From a virus: a DNA stretch of 33,688 nt. The notes under the pieces were generated by a model. It searched no databases and was not told the origin of the DNA. It saw nothing but the letters and a program-made list of their open reading frames with translations. The stretch is from positions 1 to 33,688 of IMG/VR virus record IMGVR_UViG_3300021139_000066, one strand, 5' to 3'. The stretch's first letter is position 1; the number at the start of each line of letters is the position of its first letter. A program made the translations under genes and the position numbers. Below, piece after piece: positions 1 to 6,832 of the stretch.

Positions 1-87
1 AGATACTATACTATGAGAGTAAAAATAAGTTCAGAGCTCGATCCGGTAAGAAAAGTGCTCCTCTCAATGTTAAAAAATCTGTTATAA
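1..87 (+). CDS. possible tail of an upstream gene (partial)
   Basis: Reading from base 1 gives 28 codons ending in TAA at 85-87, which overlaps the ATG of the next gene as TAATG, a junction style used repeatedly in this window. The peptide is basic and not recognisable. The frame of the downstream sigma-like gene is also open back to base 3, so these bases may instead be the 5' part of that gene. The left edge prevents a decision. Confidence 0.25.
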   Translation, partial: RYYTMRVKISSELDPVRKVLLSMLKNLL

Positions 88-374
88 TGGAAGAGAATTT
101 ACCTAAGAGTGAAATTTTAGAGGGATGTAAAAATAATAATAGGAAATATCAAGAGATCCTATATAAGGCATATTATCCTCTATTAATGGGAATGGTAAAA
201 GATTATATCAAGGATCCAGGTGAAGCAGAAAAATGTCTAAATCAAGGATTTTTAACAATCTTTAAAAGGATTGGAAAATACGATTACAAAACCCCTTTTG
301 AGGAATGGCTTTCTGGGTTTATAAGAAAGTCAATAAAGGAATATTTAAAAATAGCCAAAACTAATGTCAAATAA
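87..374 (+). CDS. ECF-type sigma factor region 2 fragment
   Basis: The 95-residue protein resembles region 2 of ECF sigma-70 factors from about residue 9 to 88. It has an ILEGCK start, a YKAYYPLLMGM helix, then a DYIKDPGEAEKCLNQGF stretch matching the usual 'RDREEAEDLLQEGF' segment, and a WL.GFIRKSIKEYLK end. In the family, region 2 binds core RNA polymerase and melts the -10 element. Region 4, which reads the -35 element, is absent: the protein stops at 95 residues instead of about 170-190, and the next gene does not resemble region 4. The ATG at 87 is chosen for the TAATG overlap, but the frame stays open to the window edge, so the gene may start further left. It could be a phage transcription modifier or a decayed remnant. 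Confidence 0.6.
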   Translation: MEENLPKSEILEGCKNNNRKYQEILYKAYYPLLMGMVKDYIKDPGEAEKCLNQGFLTIFKRIGKYDYKTPFEEWLSGFIRKSIKEYLKIAKTNVK

Positions 375-636
375 ATGTTACCCCTTTCCAGAGGGACTAT
401 TAGATAGGGAAGTAAAAAGAGGAGACCAGCCATCGGAACGATTGAAGAGGATGACAATGAAGGAATCACAATCTTGGGAAAGTGAGGCATTACAATTAGC
501 TATGAAGGAGATGATAGATAAAAGGGTAAAACCCACCTATCCTATCCTTCATGCTAATATGTTGGCTAAAGCAATTGACTGTGATATTTTATTTGACACA
601 CTAATACTTGGTAAAAATGGAAAGGGTAATACCTGA
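364..636 (+). CDS. hypothetical protein
   Basis: This 90-residue protein is not recognised. It starts inside the last codons of the sigma-like gene (11-nt overlap), which suggests translational coupling. It is charged and Met/Lys-rich and probably helical in the middle (ESQSWESEALQLAMKEMIDKR). It has no membrane segment and no metal-binding motif. It does not look like sigma region 4, so the two genes are probably not a broken single sigma gene. The 3' end overlaps the next gene by 20 nt. Confidence 0.6.
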   Translation: MSNKCYPFPEGLLDREVKRGDQPSERLKRMTMKESQSWESEALQLAMKEMIDKRVKPTYPILHANMLAKAIDCDILFDTLILGKNGKGNT

Positions 637-1039
637 ACTAGATAAGGCAATCTGCATGCCTTTGTTAGGATATAAAGGTGCTAAAACTCCAGAGAACTAT
701 ATAACTAAAATGGAATCTTTTGAAAGAAAGGTTGAGGAAAAATTTATAAACCTTCTTAAGAAAGTTAACATCAATGCCACTGTTAAAACAGATCCTTATT
801 CTCTGCCGTATAAGGAAGAAATAGTTTATACCTTACATGGAGAAAGCTATATGAATGGTCCTTATGAATATAGTAGGGTCTTTAGACATATGCTTAAGGA
901 AATCCTAAATAATGGATTATCGAAATTTCGCTTCTATTTCTATATTAATATCATAACCGAGATTCCAAATGATTTGAAAGGAATTAATAGGTTAACTGCA
1001 TCTTTCGGGAAGATAGAATATCGCCTCAGATATTATTAA
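617..1039 (+). CDS. hypothetical protein
   Basis: This is a 140-residue soluble protein of unknown function. I place the start at ATG 617 rather than the in-frame TTG at 608 because it gives a normal overlap with the preceding gene and a good start codon. A helical N-terminal half (ITKMESFERKVEEKFINLLKK) is followed by a segment that alternates hydrophobic residues (KFRFYFYINIITEI) and looks like beta strands. No catalytic motif is visible. It is the last gene of the first cluster; a promoter for the next operon follows directly. Confidence 0.65.
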   Translation: MERVIPELDKAICMPLLGYKGAKTPENYITKMESFERKVEEKFINLLKKVNINATVKTDPYSLPYKEEIVYTLHGESYMNGPYEYSRVFRHMLKEILNNGLSKFRFYFYINIITEIPNDLKGINRLTASFGKIEYRLRYY

Positions 1040-1084
1040 TCCTATACATCATTAATAAAAAAGTTTTATTGGGTATGAACTAAA

Positions 1085-1116
1085 TTTTTTTATGCAAAAA
1101 CTATTCATTATATTTG
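1085..1116 (+). promoter_or_regulatory. promoter, recurrent phage class
   Basis: A run of seven T (1085-1091), a 17-nt spacer, and TATATTTG (1109-1116), which matches the Bacteroidota -7 consensus TAnnTTTG. The same layout recurs at 11449, 18048, 26849 and 31248, with a looser copy at 11304. It drives the gene starting at 1137. TATAAATA at 1119-1126, like a T4 late -10 box, overlaps the expected transcription start and may be coincidental. Confidence 0.7.
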
Positions 1117-1136
1117 TGTATAAATAAGGAGATATA

Positions 1137-1577
1137 ATGAGCAGGTTCAAAGATAAGCAGGAATTTGACGAATTTGTGGCTGCACAAAGAGCTAAGGATG
1201 AGGCTGAATACAAGCGTAAACATGATGAGAGGTGGGCTAATTTAAGACCATTCGAAAAAGTAACTGATGTCCCAAATCTCCCAATTGTAGAAAAGGAGGA
1301 ATGGGACAATTTTTATGTTCCAAGATTAATAGCTGCTGGTGCAATACCTAAAAAGGATTTAAAAGATAAGGGATATTATCTGGGTGACTATCGCAGGGGT
1401 CATATTGCACAATGGAACGCAGAAGAAAATCGCTTCCATTATTGGAGAGAAAAATGGGGTGCTTGTTTCATAGATAAATGTGAACATTTTGAGGACCATA
1501 GTCGATATGCAGTTTTTGTTCCAATTGCCGAATCTACAGAGGCAGATTACAATCTAACAAATAAAAATCCAAGTTAA
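1137..1577 (+). CDS. hypothetical protein
   Basis: This 146-residue protein is the first gene after the promoter at 1109. AAGGAG about 7 nt before the ATG is one of the few Shine-Dalgarno-like sequences in the window. The N-terminal 40 residues are highly charged and predicted helical (RFKDKQEFDEFVAAQRAKDE). The middle part (YYLGDYRRGHIAQWNAEENRF) and the C-terminal part look globular and aromatic-rich. No known domain is recognised. It ends in TAATG, which couples it to the next gene. Confidence 0.7.
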   Translation: MSRFKDKQEFDEFVAAQRAKDEAEYKRKHDERWANLRPFEKVTDVPNLPIVEKEEWDNFYVPRLIAAGAIPKKDLKDKGYYLGDYRRGHIAQWNAEENRFHYWREKWGACFIDKCEHFEDHSRYAVFVPIAESTEADYNLTNKNPS

Positions 1578-1912
1578 TGGAAGTAATAGTTGCAGAATCT
1601 AGTGGGGGAAAGACCACTGAGTTAATCCAGCGCTCAGCCGAGACTGGTGCAGTTATTGTTTGTACTAATGTAGCTGCACAAGGTAACATCTTGAGGCTAG
1701 CATTTTCTATGGGTGTTAAAATACCTGATCCTGTTACTTATTCAAAGTTAGTAACACACGGGTACAATAGAAATGAACATAAGAATGGGATATTAATAGA
1801 CGATTTGGATTGTATGATAAACGATATATTCGGAAATAATGTTATTGCTGCTACGTTTCGGGATGAGATGAGAACTCCAGATAGCGATGTATTTTTTAGG
1901 AGGATTAAATGA
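1577..1912 (+). CDS. small putative P-loop NTPase-like protein
   Basis: The 111-residue protein starts with a strand and a glycine-rich turn (VIVAESSGGKTTELIQ, residues 3-18) that resembles a shortened Walker A motif (SGGKTT). A second strand follows (AVIVCTN) and a Walker B-like strand GILIDDLD appears near residues 71-78. The fold would be a minimal Rossmann-like NTP-binding unit without helicase or packaging domains. Its start overlaps the previous stop (TAATG). NTP binding is an inference from these motifs; the substrate and role are unknown. Confidence 0.6.
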   Translation: MEVIVAESSGGKTTELIQRSAETGAVIVCTNVAAQGNILRLAFSMGVKIPDPVTYSKLVTHGYNRNEHKNGILIDDLDCMINDIFGNNVIAATFRDEMRTPDSDVFFRRIK

Positions 1913-2004
1913 TTGTGAATAATATTTATGTTATCATGGCTTGAAATTAATTGAAGAGTTTATGATAAGATTAAAGAGTGATTAAACAACGCTCACATTT
2001 TAAC

Positions 2005-2298
2005 ATGGAATATAAAAACCTAGTCTTCCATGAGATCAGTGAAAGCGATTCTCAGGCAGTAGTCGATTTAAGTGACGGATATAAAATCCAAATTATTCGG
2101 GATGATATATCCGGTAATAGTGAATGCAATCTCTATACTCCCCAAGGGGAAGTACTAGATGCAGTGGAAAATGAGGGGCCGGAAGGTGTTGACTTTTTCA
2201 TTAAGGAATCCATTAAACTAATGGATGACATTAAGTTTTGGAGTTCTGCAATGGACGAGCATTTAATATTAGTTGAAAATCAAGAACTCTTAAAATAA
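2005..2298 (+). CDS. hypothetical protein
   Basis: This is a 97-residue acidic protein of unknown function. ATG 2005 is preferred over the in-frame GTG at 1978 because the nine extra residues look non-conserved and the ATG has an A-rich leader. The middle (DLSDGYKIQIIRDD, NLYTPQGEVLDAVENEGPEG) reads as a small beta sheet with turns, followed by a helix (FFIKESIKLMDDIKFW). The preceding 92 bases (1913-2004) contain no gene that I can support. Confidence 0.6.
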   Translation: MEYKNLVFHEISESDSQAVVDLSDGYKIQIIRDDISGNSECNLYTPQGEVLDAVENEGPEGVDFFIKESIKLMDDIKFWSSAMDEHLILVENQELLK

Positions 2299-2304
2299 TA
2301 ATCT

Positions 2305-2517
2305 ATGCCAAACAAAGTCGGAGAAGTAATAACAAAAGCAGAGTACTATAAGAACCATAAAGCATGCCCGGATTGTGATAACACAACATTACAAGTGTCT
2401 CCGGTATGCGTTATAGAAAAGAAAGGTGTGGATTTCGTTGATACACATAATACGGTAAAATGTAAATGTGGCTGGCGGGGAAAAGTAGACGAATTAATAG
2501 AACCATTAACATCCTAA
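2305..2517 (+). CDS. zinc-ribbon protein
   Basis: A 70-residue protein with CPDC near residue 22 and CKCGW near residue 53. The two Cys pairs about 30 residues apart are typical of a small zinc ribbon with a beta-hairpin core. Such proteins bind nucleic acid or act as protein adaptors, but nothing here shows the target. It sits 6 nt after the previous gene and 3 nt before another Cys-rich protein, so the two are probably co-translated. Confidence 0.6.
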   Translation: MPNKVGEVITKAEYYKNHKACPDCDNTTLQVSPVCVIEKKGVDFVDTHNTVKCKCGWRGKVDELIEPLTS

Positions 2518-2520
2518 AAT

Positions 2521-3024
2521 ATGGCAGATTTTTGTAATAAGTGCGCTAAAGAAATGTGGGGTGAAAAATCCGTACCAGAAATAGATGTTTATAAAATATC
2601 CGATGAATTGTGTTATGGCTGTATTGTGGAAGTCATGTGTGAAGGGTGTGAAATGACTGGTGTTTTAAAAGACGTAAGGGGTAATACATTTTTACTTTAT
2701 CCAGAAATGACAAGAGAAGGTCCTGAAGTTAAAAGGGTGGCTCTGAAAGACTGGGAAGGTAAATCTGCATTGTTAATAAGCGATACTGATAATTCGGGTT
2801 TTATAGGAGGGGTCCAGATAGGGTCTCCCCTTGGCTCATATAAGCTGAAGATTATTAAAGGTATAATTGAAGCACCCCAGAAGTATCATGTTATCCAAGA
2901 ATATCCGGATAAAAATAAAACTCAATATTCTTATTTAACAGGAGAAGAGATTATCAAAAAACATAGTGTTGACGTAAAGGAAAAATTTGAATGGATAGAC
3001 AAACAAAAAATGTTTGTTCCTTAA
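2521..3024 (+). CDS. zinc-finger-containing phage protein of unknown function
   Basis: A 167-residue protein. The first 50 residues carry CNKC (5-8), CYGC (about 32-35) and CEGC (about 41-44), a spacing that suggests a zinc site. I recall phage proteins of unknown function with a similar FCNKCAKEM / CEGC head. The rest (GNTFLLYPEM, SPLGSYKLKIIKGIIEAPQKYHVIQEY) reads as beta-rich and has no recognised domain. Its role is unknown. Confidence 0.6.
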   Translation: MADFCNKCAKEMWGEKSVPEIDVYKISDELCYGCIVEVMCEGCEMTGVLKDVRGNTFLLYPEMTREGPEVKRVALKDWEGKSALLISDTDNSGFIGGVQIGSPLGSYKLKIIKGIIEAPQKYHVIQEYPDKNKTQYSYLTGEEIIKKHSVDVKEKFEWIDKQKMFVP

Positions 3025-3049
3025 TAACCGAAATTAAAATACTTACTAT

Positions 3050-3457
3050 ATGGAAGATTTGAATATTGAAGATTTAAAACTAATAATGGGTGACGAAGCA
3101 AGGGATCTACCTCAATTCGCACACTTTTCCTGGTGCACTACTAGAGTTGAAGAGGATTGTCAAATATCCCCTGCAGAAGTAGATATGATCTATGAGGGAC
3201 TGGTAGTTCCAGAAGGAAAAACAACCGAAGCGTATTTGAAATTTTTCTACTGTTTGGTAGAATACATTAGATCTATTAAGCCTTATGAGGAATGGATTAA
3301 AGTGGAAGAAAGCGGGGAGAATTGGATGGAATATATTGCCCAGGCTGGTGAATACGTTGCAAAGTACGAAGAAGACCAGGAAAAGTGGATTTCAGACTTT
3401 AAAGAAAAAATGCGTGGAAACCCAGATACTTTTACCGAGACTGATAATTCACTATGA
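3050..3457 (+). CDS. hypothetical protein
   Basis: An acidic protein of 135 residues, not recognised. The second half is strongly helical (YEEWIKVEESGENWMEYIAQ and EEDQEKWISDFKEKM) and rich in Trp and Glu. There is no signal peptide or membrane segment. Only a short A/T-rich leader without a ribosome-binding site precedes it. Confidence 0.6.
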   Translation: MEDLNIEDLKLIMGDEARDLPQFAHFSWCTTRVEEDCQISPAEVDMIYEGLVVPEGKTTEAYLKFFYCLVEYIRSIKPYEEWIKVEESGENWMEYIAQAGEYVAKYEEDQEKWISDFKEKMRGNPDTFTETDNSL

Positions 3458-3476
3458 TAACTTAGGTGAATCACAA

Positions 3477-3668
3477 ATGGTAGAGGGGATTCTTATCAAG
3501 AAGTATGGTTATAGTAAATTGTGTGCAGAACATCTATCTCATTACTATTATACTATAATCTATGATAATGGTAATTTTGATCAAACTAATTCTATAGATA
3601 AAAGAATATCGATGGAAGTATTTGGTCATAAGTACATTTCTTCTACTGATTTTATAGAAAAATATTAA
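3477..3668 (+). CDS. small hypothetical protein
   Basis: A 63-residue protein with many Tyr residues ([15 protein letters not shown]). The reading frame is open further upstream, but that part overlaps the previous gene out of frame and looks like a shadow, so ATG 3477 is chosen, 17 nt after the previous stop codon. The function is unknown. It ends 8 nt before thyA. Confidence 0.55.
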   Translation: MVEGILIKKYGYSKLCAEHLSHYYYTIIYDNGNFDQTNSIDKRISMEVFGHKYISSTDFIEKY

Positions 3669-3676
3669 CTTATTCA

Positions 3677-3994
3677 ATGAAGAATATAGAAGTCGAATAT
3701 CTTAACCTGTTACAGGATATACTTGATAACGGAAACAATAAAAAAGACCGGACTGGCACTGGTACATTATCTGTATTTGGTAGACAGATACGGCATAATA
3801 TGAAATTGGGGTTCCCATTATTAACCACCAAAAGGATGGCATGGAAAGGTATTGTACAGGAACTACTTTGGTTCCTTAAAGGAGATACCAATATTAAATA
3901 TCTTGTCGATAATGAAGTTCATATTTGGGATGGTGATTGTTATTCCCGATATTTAAAGGAATGTAAAAAAATAGAGGATAGTGGGGAAATGTAA
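3677..3994 (+). CDS. thyA: thymidylate synthase, N-terminal part of a split gene
   Basis: This is the first third of thymidylate synthase, which methylates dUMP to dTMP using methylene-tetrahydrofolate. The [11 protein letters not shown] motif at residues 25-35 (Arg25 binds the dUMP phosphate), FPLLTTKR, and [15 protein letters not shown] lead to WDGDC near residue 86, all in family order. The protein stops after 105 residues, just where an endonuclease gene is inserted. The rest of ThyA continues from about 4730 in the same reading frame. The last residues (KKIEDSGEM) are not conserved and may be a tail created by the insertion. Either the two halves form a split enzyme, or an intron is spliced out; the short non-coding flanks argue against a full group I intron. 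Confidence 0.9.
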   Translation: MKNIEVEYLNLLQDILDNGNNKKDRTGTGTLSVFGRQIRHNMKLGFPLLTTKRMAWKGIVQELLWFLKGDTNIKYLVDNEVHIWDGDCYSRYLKECKKIEDSGEM

Positions 3995-3998
3995 TTTT

Positions 3999-4020
3999 TA
4001 TATCCATCACCAAGGATATA
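3999..4020 (+). promoter_or_regulatory. hairpin in front of the homing endonuclease gene
   Basis: TATATCC (3999-4005) and GGATATA (4014-4020) form a perfect 7-bp stem with an 8-nt loop, ending 6 nt before the endonuclease ATG. Hairpins that limit translation are known in front of phage homing endonucleases such as T4 I-TevI. A similar role here is inferred. Confidence 0.45.
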
Positions 4021-4026
4021 TAGAAT

Positions 4027-4743
4027 ATGAAAACTTATTATCTTTATATAAAAACTTCCCCATTAGGATTAAAGTATCTAGGGAAAACAACTAAAGACCC
4101 ATATAAATATATGGGTAGTGGTAAATTATGGTTGAGACATATAAAAAAACATAGCTTATCGTATAATGATATTAAAACTGAAATAATATTTAGTACAACT
4201 GATTTAGAAGATCTAAAAATAAAGGGTATTAGGATTAGTGAAGAATTAGATATAGTTAAATCCATAGAATGGGCTAATCTAAGAATAGAAAATGGGGATG
4301 GCGGAGATACCTCTAAATTTATTGATTTTTCAGCACCTATTTTCCATAAAAAGGGTCGAGCAGATCATTTAAATGGTATAGGATTAAATGAAGAGGAACG
4401 TAAAAAAATTTTCAATGATAGGAGTAAATTAATAAATTATAAAGATCCTGAAAGAAATAGAAAAATAAAAGAAAATACAAATTGGGAAAATTGGAGAAAT
4501 TCTATAAAAAATAGAAAAATTGAATATTCTAAATTTTTGTCAGATGTTCATAGAAAAAATAAAAAAGCAGTATATCAATATGATAAGGATTGGAATTTTA
4601 TACAAGAATTTGATTCTGCAATTGGAGCTGCTTTGGCTTTAGGTAGAAAAAAACATAATGCAGGAACAATAACATTATGCTGCAAAGGTAAGACAGAAAC
4701 AGCAATTGGATATAAATGGAAATATAAAAATGAAAGCAAATAG
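4027..4743 (+). CDS. GIY-YIG homing endonuclease inserted in thyA
   Basis: A 238-residue protein. The N-terminus (YYLYIKTSPLGLKYLGKT, then DPYKYMGSG and LWLRHIKKH) is the phage variant of the GIY-YIG nuclease core, with YLY and YLG in place of GIY and YIG. The C-terminus (KAVYQYDKDWNFIQEFDSAIGAALALG, then AIGYKWKY) matches the NUMOD1 DNA-binding module of homing endonucleases. The gene lies between the two parts of thyA, and its last 14 nt overlap the ATG of the second part (ATG 4730, stop 4741-4743). By family it should nick or cut an uninterrupted thyA allele and promote its own spread. It is Lys/Asn-rich and more AT-rich than its neighbours, consistent with a mobile gene. Confidence 0.85.
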   Translation: MKTYYLYIKTSPLGLKYLGKTTKDPYKYMGSGKLWLRHIKKHSLSYNDIKTEIIFSTTDLEDLKIKGIRISEELDIVKSIEWANLRIENGDGGDTSKFIDFSAPIFHKKGRADHLNGIGLNEEERKKIFNDRSKLINYKDPERNRKIKENTNWENWRNSIKNRKIEYSKFLSDVHRKNKKAVYQYDKDWNFIQEFDSAIGAALALGRKKHNAGTITLCCKGKTETAIGYKWKYKNESK

Positions 4744-5677
4744 AAAAGATTTACATGATTCTGGGAGACCATTAACAAAGGAAGAATTTATATCCAGAAT
4801 AAAAGAAGACAAAGCATTTTCAGAAAAATGGGGGGATCTTGGACCTATTTATGGAAAACAGTGGCGTAATTGGGAGATATTACCAGATCAATATTCTTAT
4901 GGGGATTATATAAAAGGGTCTGAAGAAAATAGGGAATCCTTAAAAAGATGGATAAAATTAAATCCAGAACTTTTAGTATCCCCAGAAGTTACTTTAACGG
5001 AGGAACAATTTATAAATAGGATTAAGAACGATAAAAAATTTGCTGAAAGATATAAAAATCCTATCTATAATTCCAAAGACCAAATTATAGAAATTCTAAA
5101 TCTGTTAAAAACAGATCCTGATAGCAGGAGGATTTTGGTTAGTGCTTGGAACCCTGGTGAATTGGACCAAATGGTCCTTCCCCCGTGCCATTATAGCTTT
5201 CAATTATATACAAGAGAACTAAAGCTAACAGAAAGATTAGCACTTGCATTTAAAAAGCTAACAGCAGGAAAGAAAGAATTCACTCCAATGGATTATGCAA
5301 ACGAAGAAGCAATTGAACCCCTAAATATTCCAAGGCGTGCAATTTCTTTAATGTGGAACCAGCGAAGTGTTGATAGCTTTTTGGGGTTACCATTTAATAT
5401 AGCTTCTTATGCTTTACTCCTTTGTATAATAGCCAAAGAAGTTAATATGGAGCCCGATGAATTAATAGGTAATCTAGGTGATACTCATATTTATACCAAT
5501 CACATGGATCAGGTTAAAGAACAATTGAAAAGAGAACCCCATGAATTACCTCAATTAGATATTAAATTACATTTTGAAAATAAGCCATCATTTGTTCCTG
5601 AATATTGGTTAGTTGAAGATTTTCAAATAGAGGGATACCAATATCATCCTGCTATTAAAGCACCATTAAGCAATTAA
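4730..5677 (+). CDS. thyA: thymidylate synthase, C-terminal part with two insertions
   Basis: This 315-residue part carries the catalytic core: GDLGPIYGKQWR, DPDSRR (about 130-134), SAWNPGELDQM, active-site Cys153 in LPPCH, WNQRSVDSFLGLPFNIASYALL, GDTHIYTNHMDQ and the C-terminal EGYQYHPAIKAP. ATG 4730 overlaps the end of the endonuclease gene; an in-frame TTG at 4706 is less likely. Compared with the ordinary enzyme it has about 60 extra residues between WRNWE and the IIEILNLLK helix, and about 35 extra residues after LYTRELKLTER. The first insert contains TLTEEQFINRIKNDKKF, a second copy of the segment RPLTKEEFISRIKEDKAF near the N-terminus. All key catalytic residues of this half remain, so an active enzyme assembled with the 3677-3994 product is plausible. 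Confidence 0.9.
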   Translation: MKANRKDLHDSGRPLTKEEFISRIKEDKAFSEKWGDLGPIYGKQWRNWEILPDQYSYGDYIKGSEENRESLKRWIKLNPELLVSPEVTLTEEQFINRIKNDKKFAERYKNPIYNSKDQIIEILNLLKTDPDSRRILVSAWNPGELDQMVLPPCHYSFQLYTRELKLTERLALAFKKLTAGKKEFTPMDYANEEAIEPLNIPRRAISLMWNQRSVDSFLGLPFNIASYALLLCIIAKEVNMEPDELIGNLGDTHIYTNHMDQVKEQLKREPHELPQLDIKLHFENKPSFVPEYWLVEDFQIEGYQYHPAIKAPLSN

Positions 5678-5679
5678 AA

Positions 5680-6633
5680 ATGAAACGAGAAGGATTTATT
5701 ATTACTTATTATGAGTCATCTTTAGAATCAAAAGCTCTATTAGAAAAATCTATTGAGTCTATTTCTAAGGAGAACTATTATTTGGTAATAGCTTCACATA
5801 CTCCATTATCTATTGAGCTTCAGGAGAAGTGCGATTTTTATATGTATCAGGAACAGGACATAGTAGATAATAGGAGATGGTCGCATGGTGTGGCAGAAAA
5901 TAATTTAATAGAAATGGCATTACATCATCTTAAATTTAAAGGGATAAATTGGACCTTTAAAATTTGTTATGATGCTCTAATAAATGACGTTTCTATTTTT
6001 CAGGGATGGAAAAAGGATTATAAATTTGGGTTCGTTTCCTGTCAATGGGGAGACCATATAATATCCAGTAATTCATTTTTTGCTAATGTTGATTTTGTAT
6101 TAAATAATATCAACTTCTATCATACAATAGAGGAGATGTTTAAGGTAAGTACTTATTTAGAAGATTGCTGGGAAAAGGATATTTTTATGAAAAAGGTAAG
6201 CAATCAAATATTTACCTATCCTACAAAAGAGAGTTTCTTCGGACCAAATAATAAAATGGATGAGGTTGCTTTGGATTACAATAAAATGGATTTTTGGTAC
6301 AATCAGGATGAGAAAAAATTCTATCTAAAAAACATTGGACCAGATATACATGCCGAACTAAAAATAGTTGATTATTTCACAGATCTTTGGATTTATCATT
6401 CAATGAACCATATACAAGGGGCGAATACGACAATGTGGGTAATGTCACCATTTTATATGGTGATGGATCGATGTGTGAATGGATTTTATATGGAAATAAC
6501 CATTAATGGATTTACAATAAGGAGGAATTTTGGTATAAAGGATTTTGATGAGAAACACCCTATGTCGAAAAAGTATAAATTAAAAGGTGGTTTAAATTTT
6601 AATCATTTTGTGGAAGGAAAGAATTTTTTATGA
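5680..6633 (+). CDS. putative glycosyltransferase-like protein
   Basis: A 317-residue protein starting 2 nt after thyA. The first part (GFIITYYESSLESKALLEKSIESI, then YYLVIASHTPLSIELQEKCDFYMYQ) resembles the nucleotide-binding start of GT-A-type glycosyltransferases found in phages, in which a strand-turn-helix is followed by a strand ending in SHT. INWTFKICYDALIND near residue 110 occupies the place of the usual acidic metal-binding segment, but no clear DxD motif is visible. The C-terminal half is rich in Trp, Tyr and Met. Possible targets are phage DNA bases or surface glycans; nothing here decides. The family call is from overall pattern and is moderate. Confidence 0.45.
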   Translation: MKREGFIITYYESSLESKALLEKSIESISKENYYLVIASHTPLSIELQEKCDFYMYQEQDIVDNRRWSHGVAENNLIEMALHHLKFKGINWTFKICYDALINDVSIFQGWKKDYKFGFVSCQWGDHIISSNSFFANVDFVLNNINFYHTIEEMFKVSTYLEDCWEKDIFMKKVSNQIFTYPTKESFFGPNNKMDEVALDYNKMDFWYNQDEKKFYLKNIGPDIHAELKIVDYFTDLWIYHSMNHIQGANTTMWVMSPFYMVMDRCVNGFYMEITINGFTIRRNFGIKDFDEKHPMSKKYKLKGGLNFNHFVEGKNFL

Positions 6634-6830
6634 AAAGGAAGAATAAGTATTTAGGTAAAATAATAGTATTAATTATACTTCTTATACCTCAATTGTTTTT
6701 TGTGGCTAAAAATTGGAAAGACCAAATGTTAGAAGGTAATTGGGTAGAATTACTCTTCTTAGAGTTTACTATTCAAGCACTTTACCATTATGTAACTAAA
6801 GAGGAGCAGGGAGAAGAAAAAACAAAATAG
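6630..6830 (+). CDS. small membrane protein
   Basis: A 66-residue protein with a basic N-terminus (KRKNKYLGK), a hydrophobic helix (IIVLIILLIPQLFFVA, about residues 11-26) and a second weaker hydrophobic stretch (WVELLFLEFTIQALYHYV). The charged tail probably lies in the cytoplasm. Its ATG overlaps the previous stop as ATGA. Function unknown. Confidence 0.6.
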   Translation: MKRKNKYLGKIIVLIILLIPQLFFVAKNWKDQMLEGNWVELLFLEFTIQALYHYVTKEEQGEEKTK

Positions 6831-6832
6831 AA

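Noticed and set aside
364-636. Missing sigma region 4 in the next gene
   Set aside because: The residues show no helix-turn-helix pattern of region 4, so the two genes are not read as halves of a single sigma factor.
1119-1126. TATAAATA as a T4-type late promoter
   Set aside because: It overlaps the predicted start region of a better-supported TATATTTG promoter, and only one weaker copy (22836) is seen. Kept only as a remark.
3995-4760. Group I intron in thyA
   Set aside because: Only about 32 nt before and none after the endonuclease gene are non-coding, too little for a separate intron core. Overlap of a core with the gene cannot be fully excluded without a covariance search, so the split-gene reading is preferred.
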